From Pyrenochaeta sp. MPI-SDFR-AT-0127 (lineage: Eukaryota > Ascomycota > Dothideomycetes > Pleosporales > Cucurbitariaceae): a stretch of 64,000 bases of DNA. The position numbers and the translations under genes were made by a program. The stretch spans positions 186,001-250,000 of the forward strand of contig JAGTJM010000013.1 in the NCBI GenBank assembly GCA_020747015.1, written 5' to 3'. Positions within the stretch are counted from its first letter, which is position 1. Every line of letters starts with the position of its first letter. This document shows positions 45,768-56,425 of the stretch, piece by piece. A model generated the notes under the pieces. The model searched no databases. It was given only the letters and a program-made list of their open reading frames with translations, and was not told where the DNA came from.

Positions 45768-47847
45768 TTATGCCGCCATCGGAGTAGGTACCCCATTGGT
45801 GGCAAGTTCGGACTGTTGACGCTTTGCTGCTGAATGCTCGCTGCCCTGCATTAGCAATAATCGTCAGCATGAGAGCGTATCATTACTCCCCAAACGCCGG
45901 TAGGCGTCGGGAAGTTTTAGAGAGTCTTGAGTCACGCACGTCGAGCCCTGTCTCGGCAAATGAGCGCTTCACGCTTTTGGCGTCCTTCTTTTTCTCCTTC
46001 TTGCTGCCGGACTTCTTCGGTCGCGTCTCGCCCGCCATGAAAACATCATCAGGAAGTTGGGTGCTAATTCATTAGCTAAGTTCAAGTGTGTTGGGCATGA
46101 GGTAAGCATACTTGCGGGTATGAACCACCTTGACAGACATGGTGCTTTCATCGAAGAGATTCGACTCTTTGACCATGTCTCGAAATCGAGCAACAGGGTA
46201 AGAAATGTCTAGTGACCTAGCGCCCTCTGCTCAAACATCAGCCATACGTAGAGTAAATGACGTGTTAAGTGACATACCTGGAGGAATAGCAAGGCCGATG
46301 TAGAAAGTGGTCGTGTACATGATGTGCGCATCCCCATTCGCTGATGCAATGCCCTCTGCAGGCACGTCCGACGCCGGAATCATATAATCAAGGTTGCCTT
46401 GGCTGACTTTTTCTATTTGGTCTTCATCTTTGCATCGGTGGAAGCGTTCAAAGTATTGGATATATGGACGCGCGGTCTCAATTCCCGTCTGCCCATCATC
46501 AATGTGTTTGACAATCCAACGAACTTTTGATTGTACCAGACCGGAGAACGTTGAATTAGCCTCCTTGGTGCGGCTTGCAGCAACGATGCTCAGATAGTAT
46601 TTGTGATCCTTTGTAAAGAACGAATGCCGCTCAAAAAGAGCGGACCAGTCTTTAGATCCAGCAAAAATGTGCTGTACTATCTTGTCGGCTCGTCCAAATT
46701 CTTCCTGCATTATGCGTAATGTTGAGGGCATCACGGTATGTGTAGCGCACATCGAAGGGAACGCAGGTGTGATGATGGGCATCATATGACTTCTGTCGGA
46801 GCCGTAGAGCTAGGAATGTGTTTTAGCTACAAGACACTTCGTCACGAAGGAGAAGACGTACCTGTGGATTCCACACACGAAGACCAAATTCACCTTCTTC
46901 GATATGTTTCAACATTACAGGCCTCGGCCAAGTCCATTTGTACATCAAACTGAAAAATTTGGAAATTATGGTGGCACCGTTAGCATATGGGTAGAGCTGG
47001 CATATGCGAGCAACCATGATGGCCCATGCAACTCCACCAGGATACCCAAAGACCGCTCCGTATATGCCGCGTCCTAGGTGCAGGTTAGCAGCTACAGACG
47101 ACATGTGGATGGGACGCCATACGATTTGACCACAGCTTGATGGCTCTCAGTGCGTGTCTAAAGCTTGTATTGTACGGTACTGCCGCTAGAAGTTCCTTGG
47201 TAACCCGCGTTCCGTTGACACTGCGCGTCGCCGCCTCCCCAAGTCCTTCCAAATTTTTCTTTTCGATGGTCGCCATATCTGCAGGTATTTGCGACATTTT
47301 CGGTAGAGACGCAAAGATCAAGTCTACACTCACGCCGCTGTATTCCATTTTGATAATGGGTACGTGAGCCTCTTCGACAGGGACAAACTCCTCGATGTCC
47401 TCGACGCGGGACATTTCCTTGAAAGTGGGAGGGAATGTCGCAAAGAAGTCATCGATGGTGACATATTTGGGCGCAACAACGAGTGTATCAATGTCGGACG
47501 ATGGACCATGAACACCGAGGGCATAGCTGCCAAAAGTGAAGACTTTCCCGCCGGCAGTGTCGATGGCGGATTTAGGAACGCCCTTTTGCTTGCACACGCG
47601 GCGAACGAACTCTTGGACCACCTCCTGTAGGTGTTTGAGAACAGTCTCCCTATATTCTGTCAGTTGCGCTCTGCTGCTTGTGGAACATCTCCTTCTACCT
47701 TTTGGTGTTACCCTCTGGGCTCTCGAATACGTTCTCACGCGTCAGCGTTGTGATAAGCTCGTCGTTGAGCTGTGTGTCTCGCTCTGTAGGGCGTGCTTCC
47801 GAGATAGCACTTGTCACACCCCACTGTCGGTTCGGCTGGCCGTCCAT
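45768..47847 (-). CDS. PAP1: Poly(A) polymerase
   Basis: Seven exons (47847-47699, 47649-47123, 47073-46862, 46809-46278, 46226-46112, 46063-45940, 45845-45768) give 578 residues, close to the yeast enzyme. The nucleotidyltransferase motif FGS (89-91) is followed by D102-I-D104, and the third catalytic Asp is D159 in SVDLIF. GYPGGVAWAIMVARICQLYP and FFTKDHKYYLSIV match the central and RNA-binding domains. A Lys-rich stretch (KKSGSKKEKKK) near the end is a likely nuclear signal. It adds poly(A) tails in the cleavage/polyadenylation complex. Every join keeps frame and recovers family sequence, though the last two small exons are the least certain. Confidence 0.93.
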
Positions 47848-48184
47848 GATCGTGCTTGATGGTGAGGTTGGCGGGTAGCGCAAGTTCGGAGGTGCTGCGG
47901 CGAGCTGTTACGGACGAAGTCGCAGCTGGGGTGGCGTGCCGGAGGAAATTGTCATGAGCAGCGGCTGTGGAGATAGGAGTGACGGATTCAGCGCTCCCAC
48001 ATGGCGACGCGACCTTTCTCAAAGGTTAGGCCTGACTGAGTGAGTGGATGCAACAATGGCTTGTTGCTCCGTCTTTGGAAAGTACTAAATGCCAAGAGAC
48101 TTGCGCCACAGTGGCTGCAGCGCCCAGCACCAAGAATCGCGATGAGAGGACGTCGCCTTACGTGCTCCACAACGTTACTCCATC
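47848..48184. promoter_or_regulatory. Short divergent promoter (PAP1 / 2H phosphoesterase)
   Basis: Only 337 nt separate the two start codons, so the two genes probably share promoter elements. No specific site recognised. Confidence 0.55.
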
Positions 48185-48814
48185 ATGGCGAGACAGCTGC
48201 CAGCGCATCTATCACACAAGAGTGCGCTTATACTGCTACCTCCATCGAGTATCGCAGCGCCCATTGAGGCGGTACGACGCGTGCACGACAAATACTTTGC
48301 TCGCTGGCCACCACACATTAACCTACTCTACCCTTTCCTTGCATTACCCTCCGTGACCATTGGGCAAGGGAAAGGAGATTTGGTCTTCTTGAGAGAGGAA
48401 ATACGCACGCGAATCCAGAAGGTGGTTGGATCCATTGATGCCTTTCGCGTGGCCCTGAGTGCTGATTCCCCTGGCACCTTCTCTCACAGTCAACGAAGCA
48501 AGACAGTATGGCTGGGTCCAACAACTCGGTCTATTCACCAACTTCAGGCAGCCTTACAAGCCGAGTTCTCTGAATGTGACGCTGACCAAAGGCTGTTCAC
48601 GCCCCATCTATCTGTAGGCCAAGCGCGCAGCGCGGGCACAGCGGAATTGCTCGGTGAAGAAATTAAGAAAAGTGTTTGCGGTTCTCTCATTGAGCATGAT
48701 GGAACTTCGCCTGTAGAGCTAGACTGGTACGTGGACAGGGTCTTTGTTATTGGGCGGCAAGGTTTCAAAGATCGATTCAAGGTTATCAGTGATGTGGAAT
48801 TGCGGAAAAGCTAG
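48185..48814 (+). CDS. 2H phosphoesterase (2'-5' RNA ligase-like superfamily)
   Basis: Single exon, 209 residues. The two signature elements of the 2H fold are seen: PPHINLLYPF and TPHLSVGQ, about 100 residues apart. The first has Asn where H-x-T/S is usual, as in some eukaryotic members. The family includes RNA ligases, cyclic phosphodiesterases and the U6-trimming enzyme Usb1, so an RNA-end or cyclic-nucleotide activity is likely. Exact substrate unknown. Confidence 0.88.
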   Translation: MARQLPAHLSHKSALILLPPSSIAAPIEAVRRVHDKYFARWPPHINLLYPFLALPSVTIGQGKGDLVFLREEIRTRIQKVVGSIDAFRVALSADSPGTFSHSQRSKTVWLGPTTRSIHQLQAALQAEFSECDADQRLFTPHLSVGQARSAGTAELLGEEIKKSVCGSLIEHDGTSPVELDWYVDRVFVIGRQGFKDRFKVISDVELRKS

Positions 48815-48828
48815 CTCAATTTGTAACC

Positions 48829-50037
48829 TCAATTATCACTGAAGAATTCCCTCAGATGGTTGTCCAGCCATCTCACATCGTCTGTGGACTGTCCAGGCCC
48901 GCCAGCCCTACATTGGTTAGCTATATGCAGTTGTCGTCGTCTGGGAAATCTACTCACCAATGTCCCCAGATGGATGGGAAGACCTTCAATGTCCCGACGC
49001 CTGGCTTCATGTTCTGGACTTCGATCTCAGAATCCTCCGGAGGGAAATAGAGATCTGTCTTCGCTGGGAGGACCAAGGCCTTCGCCTTGATACCCTCCAT
49101 CGCCTTCTTAAAATCGCCGTTGTACGGTTCTTGTTGCGAGCAATCACCTGCCTGCCACGTATGCGCCATAACCAGCATATTTTCGGGATCTTTCGACAAC
49201 GCCCAATCCTCCCAGAAGTTAACAAGGAAGTCATCTAGGTTCTTGAAGCCCAGTGTCGGTGCCTTCTCATATAGCTTCTCGCGATAGAAGGCCTGAGAGA
49301 AACCCCATCCTGCGTAGACTCGCGCAAGGGCCTTGAGGCCTACTTCCCTTGTGTCGGACGTGAAGGATATCCGGCCACCAGACTGGGAGGTCTTTAGGTC
49401 TAGTTTAGAAATACCTGCTGAGCTAGTACCTATCGCGGCATACAGGGCGCTCTTGACACCTTCAAGAAAGACCTGGTTATGAAGACTTGTCTTTGCGCTG
49501 CCGCAGAATGGCACAACAATATCCATGAAGTCGCTGTACTGAGTAGCCCATTGGAACGTCTGTCCTGCGCCCATCGACCACCCAAGCACTGCGCGAGCAT
49601 GCTTAATTCCAAGATGCTTGGTGACAAGTTCATATTGTGCTCGCACATTATCGTAGAACAAAACCTCAGGGAACGGTCGTAGATTTGGTGTGTTTGATGG
49701 TGAAGACGACTGACTGTTTCCAAAGAGTGCTGGGATGATGATATAAAAGTTGGAAGGATTGAGCGTCTTGTCTTGGCCAGTAAGCCAGAGATTGTCGGAT
49801 ATCACTACAAAGTGAATTAGTTCGGGGACAACGATGCTTCATGACGGTACGCTTACAGCCGGAATACCATGTTGGGTAGATGATGGCGGGTAAAGATGGG
49901 TCGCCGAGCGTTTTGTATGCAATGAACGCGTCTGGAATCTCGCCGCCCGACTTGAGCTTGAAGTTTCCAAGTTTGTATGTCTGATATTCGTCTTCCACTT
50001 TCAGATTCTCAATTTTGGGCAGGTCGGACGAAGGCAT
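48829..50037 (-). CDS. Alpha/beta hydrolase of the homoserine O-acetyltransferase family
   Basis: Exons 50037-49857, 49804-48958 and 48907-48829 give 368 residues. The nucleophile elbow GWSMGAGQ, the acid in AKTDLYFPPED and the His in GHWAGGP form the triad; the last is assembled only by the third splice. The early YPTWYSG and LWLTGQD blocks match the MetX-like hydrolase group. Family members acetylate homoserine or act as plain esterases. The missing flanking motifs make true homoserine acetylation doubtful. The ATG at 50037 follows a tandem repeat in the promoter. It ends 15 nt from the 2H phosphoesterase stop, tail to tail. Confidence 0.9.
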
Positions 50038-50752
50038 GCTGTCCTTGGCTTCTTTCTGCAACACCGAATACAAGGAAATGTCCGAGTATAAAATTATTCC
50101 AGGGGGTAATAGAGCGAGGGATTTGTGCCCTGGTACAGTCAAGAAGTGCTTCGTAAACTTGTAGATTTTCGAGTGCAGCGTCTACGTGACAAATCAAAAA
50201 GTGCTTCGTAAGATCAAGTATTTTCGAGTGCAAAGTCTGCACGACTAAATCCGTGCACCCTTTGATCCATATATCATGTTACTGGTGTCTGGTATTGAGA
50301 TGGTCTATGGCGGGGTAGCTGTCGAATAGCTGGTGGGGTAAAGACCGTATCCGACATCCGGGTGTAAGCGGACTTCTCTCTTTCTTTTTGACTAACGGCA
50401 GCAAATTGAAAGCGTCATGTATGTCAATGCCGAGAAGTGATACGTAACAGTAGTGGCTTCCCTTTCCCCTGAGCTGGCCTTGCTGTGAAGAGAAATGTGG
50501 AAAGTTTGGTATCCTCGGGGAACATTCCGCGGCCGATCTGAGCTCATAGCACCTTCGGAATTTTATCCGCTTGGTGGGGGACCTGATTTGATGGCGTATG
50601 TCGAATTCTTGTAGCTAACATACAAGCGGCGTTTATATGTAAGCTTAAGAAGAACCTTTCCGACGCGTTCGTTGCCAGGTCAACTTTCCACAACCCTCGC
50701 TGCAATTTATCAAAATTACTTACTCTAAACACCCAAAGTACTAAACTTAGCC
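50038..50752. other. Divergent promoter region (hydrolase / flavin reductase)
   Basis: About 715 nt between two start codons. It carries a tandem duplication described separately. No gene supported. Confidence 0.5.
50144..50245. repeat. Tandem 47-nt direct repeat, 55-nt period
   Basis: Copies at 50144-50190 and 50199-50245 share AAGTGCTTCGTAA, ATTTTCGAGTGCA and GTCT-CG-GAC with a few changes. They lie 110-210 nt before the hydrolase ATG, so they may be a duplicated regulatory block. Confidence 0.75.
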
Positions 50753-51681
50753 ATGGCGACCGGGAAATTAGACGAAGAGAAGGCAATCAAGAGGAACCCC
50801 CATGGAGATTTCAAAACCGTACAATCCTCTCGACCTCATTTTGACACATCGACAAGCTTCCACTACACACAAACGCCTCAACCAGATTGGAAGCCTGGAA
50901 ATGGCCCCAACACCGCTTCCACAGAGAACCATCGTGAAATCGATCCCTACGCAGAAGGCCGTCCAGTAGTGCACAATTACAAGCTACTAATCTCTGCCGT
51001 CGTGCCCCGTCCTATTGGCTTCACCAGCACTGTCAGTAAAGATGGCAAATCTACCAACCTAGCTCCGTTCAGCTACTTCAATATGGTGAACCATGACCCC
51101 CCTATCTTTGTTTTAGGCTTTGCGGGTGGCATGGACAGGGCGAAAGATACGCTGAAGAACCTCCTAGAGACAAAGGAGGCGGTCATCAATATTATCACTG
51201 AAGAGTACGTGGAAGCGGCGAACTTTACTAGCATCAATGCACCAGAGGGTGTGAGCGAATGGGCATTCAGTGGATTGACTGCAGAGAGGAGTACGTTTGT
51301 GAAGCCAGATAGGGTCAAAGAGGCGGTCTTCAGCATCGAGGTCAAACTGGTATCGAATCACGAATGGACAAGTAAGAACCCTGCAACACCTGGGAAGAAG
51401 ACTGGGGTTTCGGTCTTTCTCGAAGGGGTCAACTTTTGGGTTAGGGAAGATGCGATTGATGAGCAGGGTGTACTTATTAATCCAGCTGTAAGTGCAGGTT
51501 TCCTGAATGTCTAAGCACCCACTGATAACAACAGGTCCTCAAGCCAATTTCGCGATTGGGCGGTATCACTTATGGGCGCACAACCCAAGCCTTTGAGTTA
51601 TTGCGTCCGGATTATGATGAGGTTACGAAGGATCCTGAGGTCGCAAAGTTAGTGAAACCAAAGGGCGATTCGCAGCTGTAG
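50753..51681 (+). CDS. Flavin reductase-like / FMN-binding split-barrel protein
   Basis: Exons 50753-51487 and 51535-51681 (47-nt intron) give 293 residues. After a polar N-terminus of about 70 residues, the split-barrel domain shows RPIGFTSTVSKDGKSTNLAP, SYFNMVNHDPP and DTLKNLLETKEAVINI, the usual FMN-binding blocks of the flavin-reductase-like family. Family members reduce flavin with NAD(P)H or bind FMN as partner of a monooxygenase. The partner here is unknown. The second exon (RLGGITYGRT) completes the barrel. Confidence 0.9.
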
Positions 51682-52716
51682 TCGCGTCTTTTTCCTTTTT
51701 TTTCCCTAGATCTCACGTCTATTCTGACTTTTGGAGGATATCAAGTGACGCTATAGATCGCAGGCTGAAATAGAGAAGATACAGCAGTCATTTTCAGTTA
51801 GAACAAAAGCCAGCCTTGATGTGACACATGGCTGATGAGGATTTCAAAACAAGCGCCGTTCATTGTGGTTAAGATAAATATGAATAAGAGCACCTATATC
51901 ATGACATATTTCAGGAAGGCTGTGGTGTGTGCCATCTTCTGTAAGCCTTGCACTCGAAATCCTGGACGTCTTAGGCACTGGGAACATTTGTGCCCAATTA
52001 CCTCAAATTCCATGATCACCTGAACATCTACAGCTTCAATGACCCATCGACTGGCTGTCATCCCTTGAATTTGCCCAGATACCACAAGTTTATATCAAAA
52101 GCTCGCAGAACCACCCCGCTCAAACTTATGTGCATGATGCTGCAAGTCTACTTCATCCAGGAGGATCTGTGTTCACTCCGAATTTACCACGCCAATGGGC
52201 ACGCCGCCAATGCGGGTTGCGCCTATTTGCGACTGGATCCGCATCGCTTGCGCTCCTCCCAAAACTTTGCGATTAATTGCGTGCTGCAAATAGACCTTGT
52301 TATTGTGATAAGGGTTGGGTGCTGCAAGCAGCGACCACCCAGCCTGCAAGATGGAAACGTCCATCAGCCGGTCGGCGAGCATTCCAGCTTTTGGACTTTT
52401 AAACTTCTTCCAAACAAACAAACCCGGAGCTGCACCAGCAGGCGGCACAGAGTTGCCCGTCCTTCGCTAGTTCTCGGCCTCTATACTGCTTTTTCACTAG
52501 CTGCCCGATATCGCCATGCGTCAGACGCCATTGACGGAAGACACCAAGCTGCTTGCCCCACTTTGGCACCAACCCCAGCCCTGGCCAGACATCAACAACA
52601 ACCTCAACTTCAGTCACGATAAGGAAGAGAGACACTTCGAGCATGAAATTGATATCTCATCTTTAGCGCTAGTATTCATTCCCTCACCTATCTCATTTGG
52701 TGGCCCAACATTCACG
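51682..52716. other. Intergenic region upstream of the MATE gene
   Basis: About 1 kb. An open frame runs in phase with the MATE gene from an ATG at 52516. The stretch 51830-52450 holds short frames without recognisable content. Confidence 0.45.
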
Positions 52717-54302
52717 ATGGACGCGCCCGAAGGCCCTAGACGGTTTTCGACCACTAACGAGGAACGTATTGGTCTGCTGAGAGCTCACGACAATGCGGCC
52801 AAACGAAACCAATATGGTACGATTCTTCCGGATCCTGCGGAGATAGAGGGTCTCCTAGGTCAAGAGGGCACAGCGGAAGAGGTGGGAACGACAGCAGGGA
52901 AAGAAGCAAAACTATTACTGAAGTACAGCGTTCCACTTATGGGGACATATCTTCTTCAATACAATTTCTCCTTGGTCACCATATTTGTCGTCGGCCATAT
53001 CGGAACAGACGAGCTTGGAGCGGTCTCGCTTGCGACTATGACAGCTAACATTACTGGATTGGCCGTATATGAAGGCCTGGCAACCTCCCTGGACACACTC
53101 TGCGCTCAGGCGTATGGATCTGGGAAAAGAACACTGGTAGGATTACATCTCCAACGTATGATTTTGTTCATGATGCTGGTCACTATCCCTATTGGCGCTG
53201 TCTGGCTGTGCTCAGGCTGGATCTTAGCTGCTCTGGTGCCCGAAACGGAACTTGCGCACCTGGCAGGACGCTATCTTTCTTTGCTTCTGGCAGGAGCACC
53301 AGGCTACGCCATTTTTGAAGCCGGAAAACGGTTTACTCAGGCCCAGGGGCTGTTTAACGCATCGCTCTTCGTTCTCCTCATTGCTACGCCAATAAATATC
53401 CTACTGAACTATGTCTTCGTCTTCGTTCTCAACTGGGATCTTACGGGCGCTGCGCTAGCAACAGTGATCTCAAACAACCTACTTCCGCTGCTCCTTTGGA
53501 TATACGTCTATTTCATCAACCCGGCGTCATTGGAATGCTGGGGAGGCTTCACGAAGTCTGCGTTTACAAATTGGGGACCAATGGCGAAATTGGCAATTCC
53601 TGGGATCGTGATGGTGGAGACGGAATGGCTTGCGTTTGTAAGTTCTTCGCTTCTAAAGGGAGAACAGAAAGCGGACAAATTCATGCTGACTTTGGCCCCT
53701 TCATATAGGATATTCTTACATTCAGTACAAGTTACTTAAGTACCGCCCACTTAGCAGCGCAGTCCATTGTCATGACACTTGCAGTGGCTATTTACCACGT
53801 GCCTTTTTCTGTAGGAGTGGCAGTCTCAACACGGCTAGGCAATTTGATTGGGGCTGGTTCTCTCACCGCAGCGCGAACAGCAACTCGAACGTACATTCTC
53901 ACGTTTCTCGTTATAGGTCTTGTGGATTTCACTTTCTTGACTGCTCTACGAAACGTTTTGCCGAAGGCTTTCACATCAGATCCCGAAGTCGTCAAGATCG
54001 TCGCCACTGTGATTCCACTTCTCGCTGCGTTCCAATTCGCCGACTCTACAACGGCTCTAGTTAACGCCATTCTGCGAGGCTTGGGAAAACAAAACATAGG
54101 CGGATGGTGCAACCTGTTTGTTTACTACGTCATCGCAGTACCTTTAGCGCTCTTCTTGTGCTTCCCGAAGGATCTGAAGCTTGTGGGCTTATGGGCCGGC
54201 TGTGCTGTTGGCAGTAGCTGTATCACCATTTCGGAGGGCTTGTACATGAAGTTTTATAATTGGGATAAGGCAGTTGAGGATGCGAGAGGAAGAGAAGAAT
54301 GA
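52717..54302 (+). CDS. MATE-family multidrug/toxin efflux transporter
   Basis: Exons 52717-53637 and 53709-54302 (71-nt intron) give 504 residues with about 12 membrane helices in two related halves. Diagnostic stretches include LATSLDTLCAQAYGSG in the first half and VGVAVSTRLGNLIGAG in the second. It should export organic compounds by cation antiport at the plasma or vacuolar membrane, like yeast Erc1. An in-frame ATG at 52516 would add 67 residues of no family likeness. I chose MDAPEGPRRF as the likelier start. Confidence 0.93.
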
Positions 54303-54934
54303 TCATGAAAGTGGCACACACAAGAACGCATTGTGCATGAAGAAGGCACAATGGTTATCGTTTAGATTCCTGTTGGACGGCAAAGGGATCGGCCGTAGGG
54401 AACGAACATGGCGAATCGAGCATTACAGCCATCGACTTGCATTTTCCACAGCTAGTATTGAAGCATTTTGAAATAGGAAAGCATATACAAGGGCGCCCCT
54501 GACTATTGGGGCTTGCAAAGTACCTGCCACAACATGAACGAACTAGCACAAATCGAGCCTTGGCAATGTAACCTTCTCCAACCTCACTTCACGTCTCACG
54601 TTGCACAGGTCATCCTCTGCTGCAACTTCAATGCACGTACCTTTCTCTCACATCATTCCACTCCTACATCTTGGCGAGCCGCACTCCTCGAACCAGAGAC
54701 TCTCATCTCGTCAGTGGACGGTTGGTGATTGTGTCATACCTCATACATTTGGACGCAAACAAACTAAATTACATGAATGAGCGAACTACTGATGGGATGC
54801 ATAGGCAATACAGTATCGCGAACGATTATGGACCTACCAACTCCAGCAACGTACCAAACTCTTTTTTTACAACAAGCCACGCTTGTGCTGGTGAAACAGC
54901 GAGCATAACGCTCGAGTGAGCTACACTCTTGTAA
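54303..54934. other. Convergent intergenic region
   Basis: About 630 nt between the MATE and C2H2 stop codons. No gene supported. Confidence 0.5.
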
Positions 54935-56425
54935 CTAGGGGCTCAGGCAGCAAATCTTACGGATGGCTTCCTCAGCATCATAAATGAAAACGCATTCCAT
55001 CCTGCCGGTTTTCTCTACCTTATCCTGGAAATCCGGATTGTCGTCCTCCTCTTCTTCTGGGTTGTAGTCAGTGCCCACTTCCTTCTTCCAGTCGTTCAGT
55101 AACTTTTCAATATGTTTTGGGTCTGAAATCACCGAGATGACCTGCCTGAGTGAGAACTTTGTGTTCCGACCCTCCTTCTTGCCTGGTCGGTGGACATGAG
55201 TGAATCCGTGCGCCCAGCAGTTGTCGTTGCGGTTGAAACTCTTCTCGCATAGCAGACAAGGGAAGTCCTTGTCTGAGCAATGTGTCTTTCTATGGCGTTG
55301 TCGATGCTCTGGACGCTGGAATGGCTTACCACAAATATCAGGATGGTCGTCCGGAATGCTGTCATCATCGTCCTCGTAGGGAAACTTGCAATACAACTTC
55401 TTGCGCGGCTGTTGATCTGTCCATTTCCACTTCATGTCCTTGTCTTGGAACACATCGTCTATGCGTGACTCATATCTCCCATCAGCCCATCTCATCACGA
55501 ACTGCGACTTCGGCTTCTTCGACTTTGTCTTTTTCTTGCACGCGTTGCTCATTCGCGCCTCTTTCCTTACTGACTTTCCTCCTGTTGGCGATACATATAT
55601 CGACCTCCTGAGGCCCGTCTCATCTTCCGACGATTCCGGTTCACGCTTTACCCAAGCTGGACTCGACTCTCGCTTGAACACAACCTCTTCCGGGGAGGGC
55701 GAGAGTGGTACATCCGCATTATCGTACGAGTCCGTGTCCATATCAACGTCTCCATCTATGTGGACATAGTCTCCACCAAGCATGGCCTCACCGGGCGCTA
55801 TAGTAGAGTTGACCATATCCTGCATGGAAGGAACTTGGGGGGCCCACAGGGGCGGTAAAGACGCGGTGAGATTCATACTGAGACCGTTGTCGTCCATATG
55901 GCTACCGAAGCTTGTGTAATCCGTGGTAGAAGAGTCGCACCATGGATGAGTCGGAGCTGTGGCTGGGACCTCTAGTCCAGTGTAGGTTACCACTGGCGAC
56001 TGCATGTAATTCCCATGAAACTGGATATTTTCGGAGGCCCTTATGGGTATGGCCTGCTCCATATGGTTCGCAGTGGAAGGAAAGGCCCACGACTCGCCCA
56101 GGGATTCGTCGAAGCTGGATGCTTTCATCTGATATTCGATGGGAAGCATGTGGACCGTCTGTACGTGATTCAGTTCAAGGGCATTTGGGTCGAAATTATC
56201 GGCACTGAAAGGGCTTCGTCCGCATATCGGGGTCGGTGGCATCGAGTAATCTGAAGAGTATGGGGTAAAAGACGACAGCGACAATGAAGACACATCCGAG
56301 TTTCTCCGAGCCTCCAAGTTGAAAGGGGATTGTGGTGACAGGAGCCCGGAAGAAGGGGCTGCAGCCGGAGACATGTGAAATGCGTCCTTGGAGCTTCCTC
56401 GATACAATGCCGATCTCGACCTCAT
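54935..56425 (-). CDS. C2H2 zinc-finger transcription factor with an expanded first finger
   Basis: One exon from ATG at 56425, 496 residues. The open frame continues upstream to 56644 without an ATG until 56500, and a plausible intron (GTACGT to CCGCAG, about 56444-56515) suggests the upstream part is leader. The N-terminal two thirds are Ser/Pro-rich and disordered, with acidic patches and basic KKKTKSKKPKS. Two fingers lie near 346-382 and 390-411. The second is canonical (CX2CX12HX3H). The first is CX18CX12HX3H, with an acidic loop between the cysteines. I cannot assign a named regulator. It borders a gene-poor stretch, as developmental regulators in fungi often do. Confidence 0.8.
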   Translation of the reverse strand: MRSRSALYRGSSKDAFHMSPAAAPSSGLLSPQSPFNLEARRNSDVSSLSLSSFTPYSSDYSMPPTPICGRSPFSADNFDPNALELNHVQTVHMLPIEYQMKASSFDESLGESWAFPSTANHMEQAIPIRASENIQFHGNYMQSPVVTYTGLEVPATAPTHPWCDSSTTDYTSFGSHMDDNGLSMNLTASLPPLWAPQVPSMQDMVNSTIAPGEAMLGGDYVHIDGDVDMDTDSYDNADVPLSPSPEEVVFKRESSPAWVKREPESSEDETGLRRSIYVSPTGGKSVRKEARMSNACKKKTKSKKPKSQFVMRWADGRYESRIDDVFQDKDMKWKWTDQQPRKKLYCKFPYEDDDDSIPDDHPDICGKPFQRPEHRQRHRKTHCSDKDFPCLLCEKSFNRNDNCWAHGFTHVHRPGKKEGRNTKFSLRQVISVISDPKHIEKLLNDWKKEVGTDYNPEEEEDDNPDFQDKVEKTGRMECVFIYDAEEAIRKICCLSP

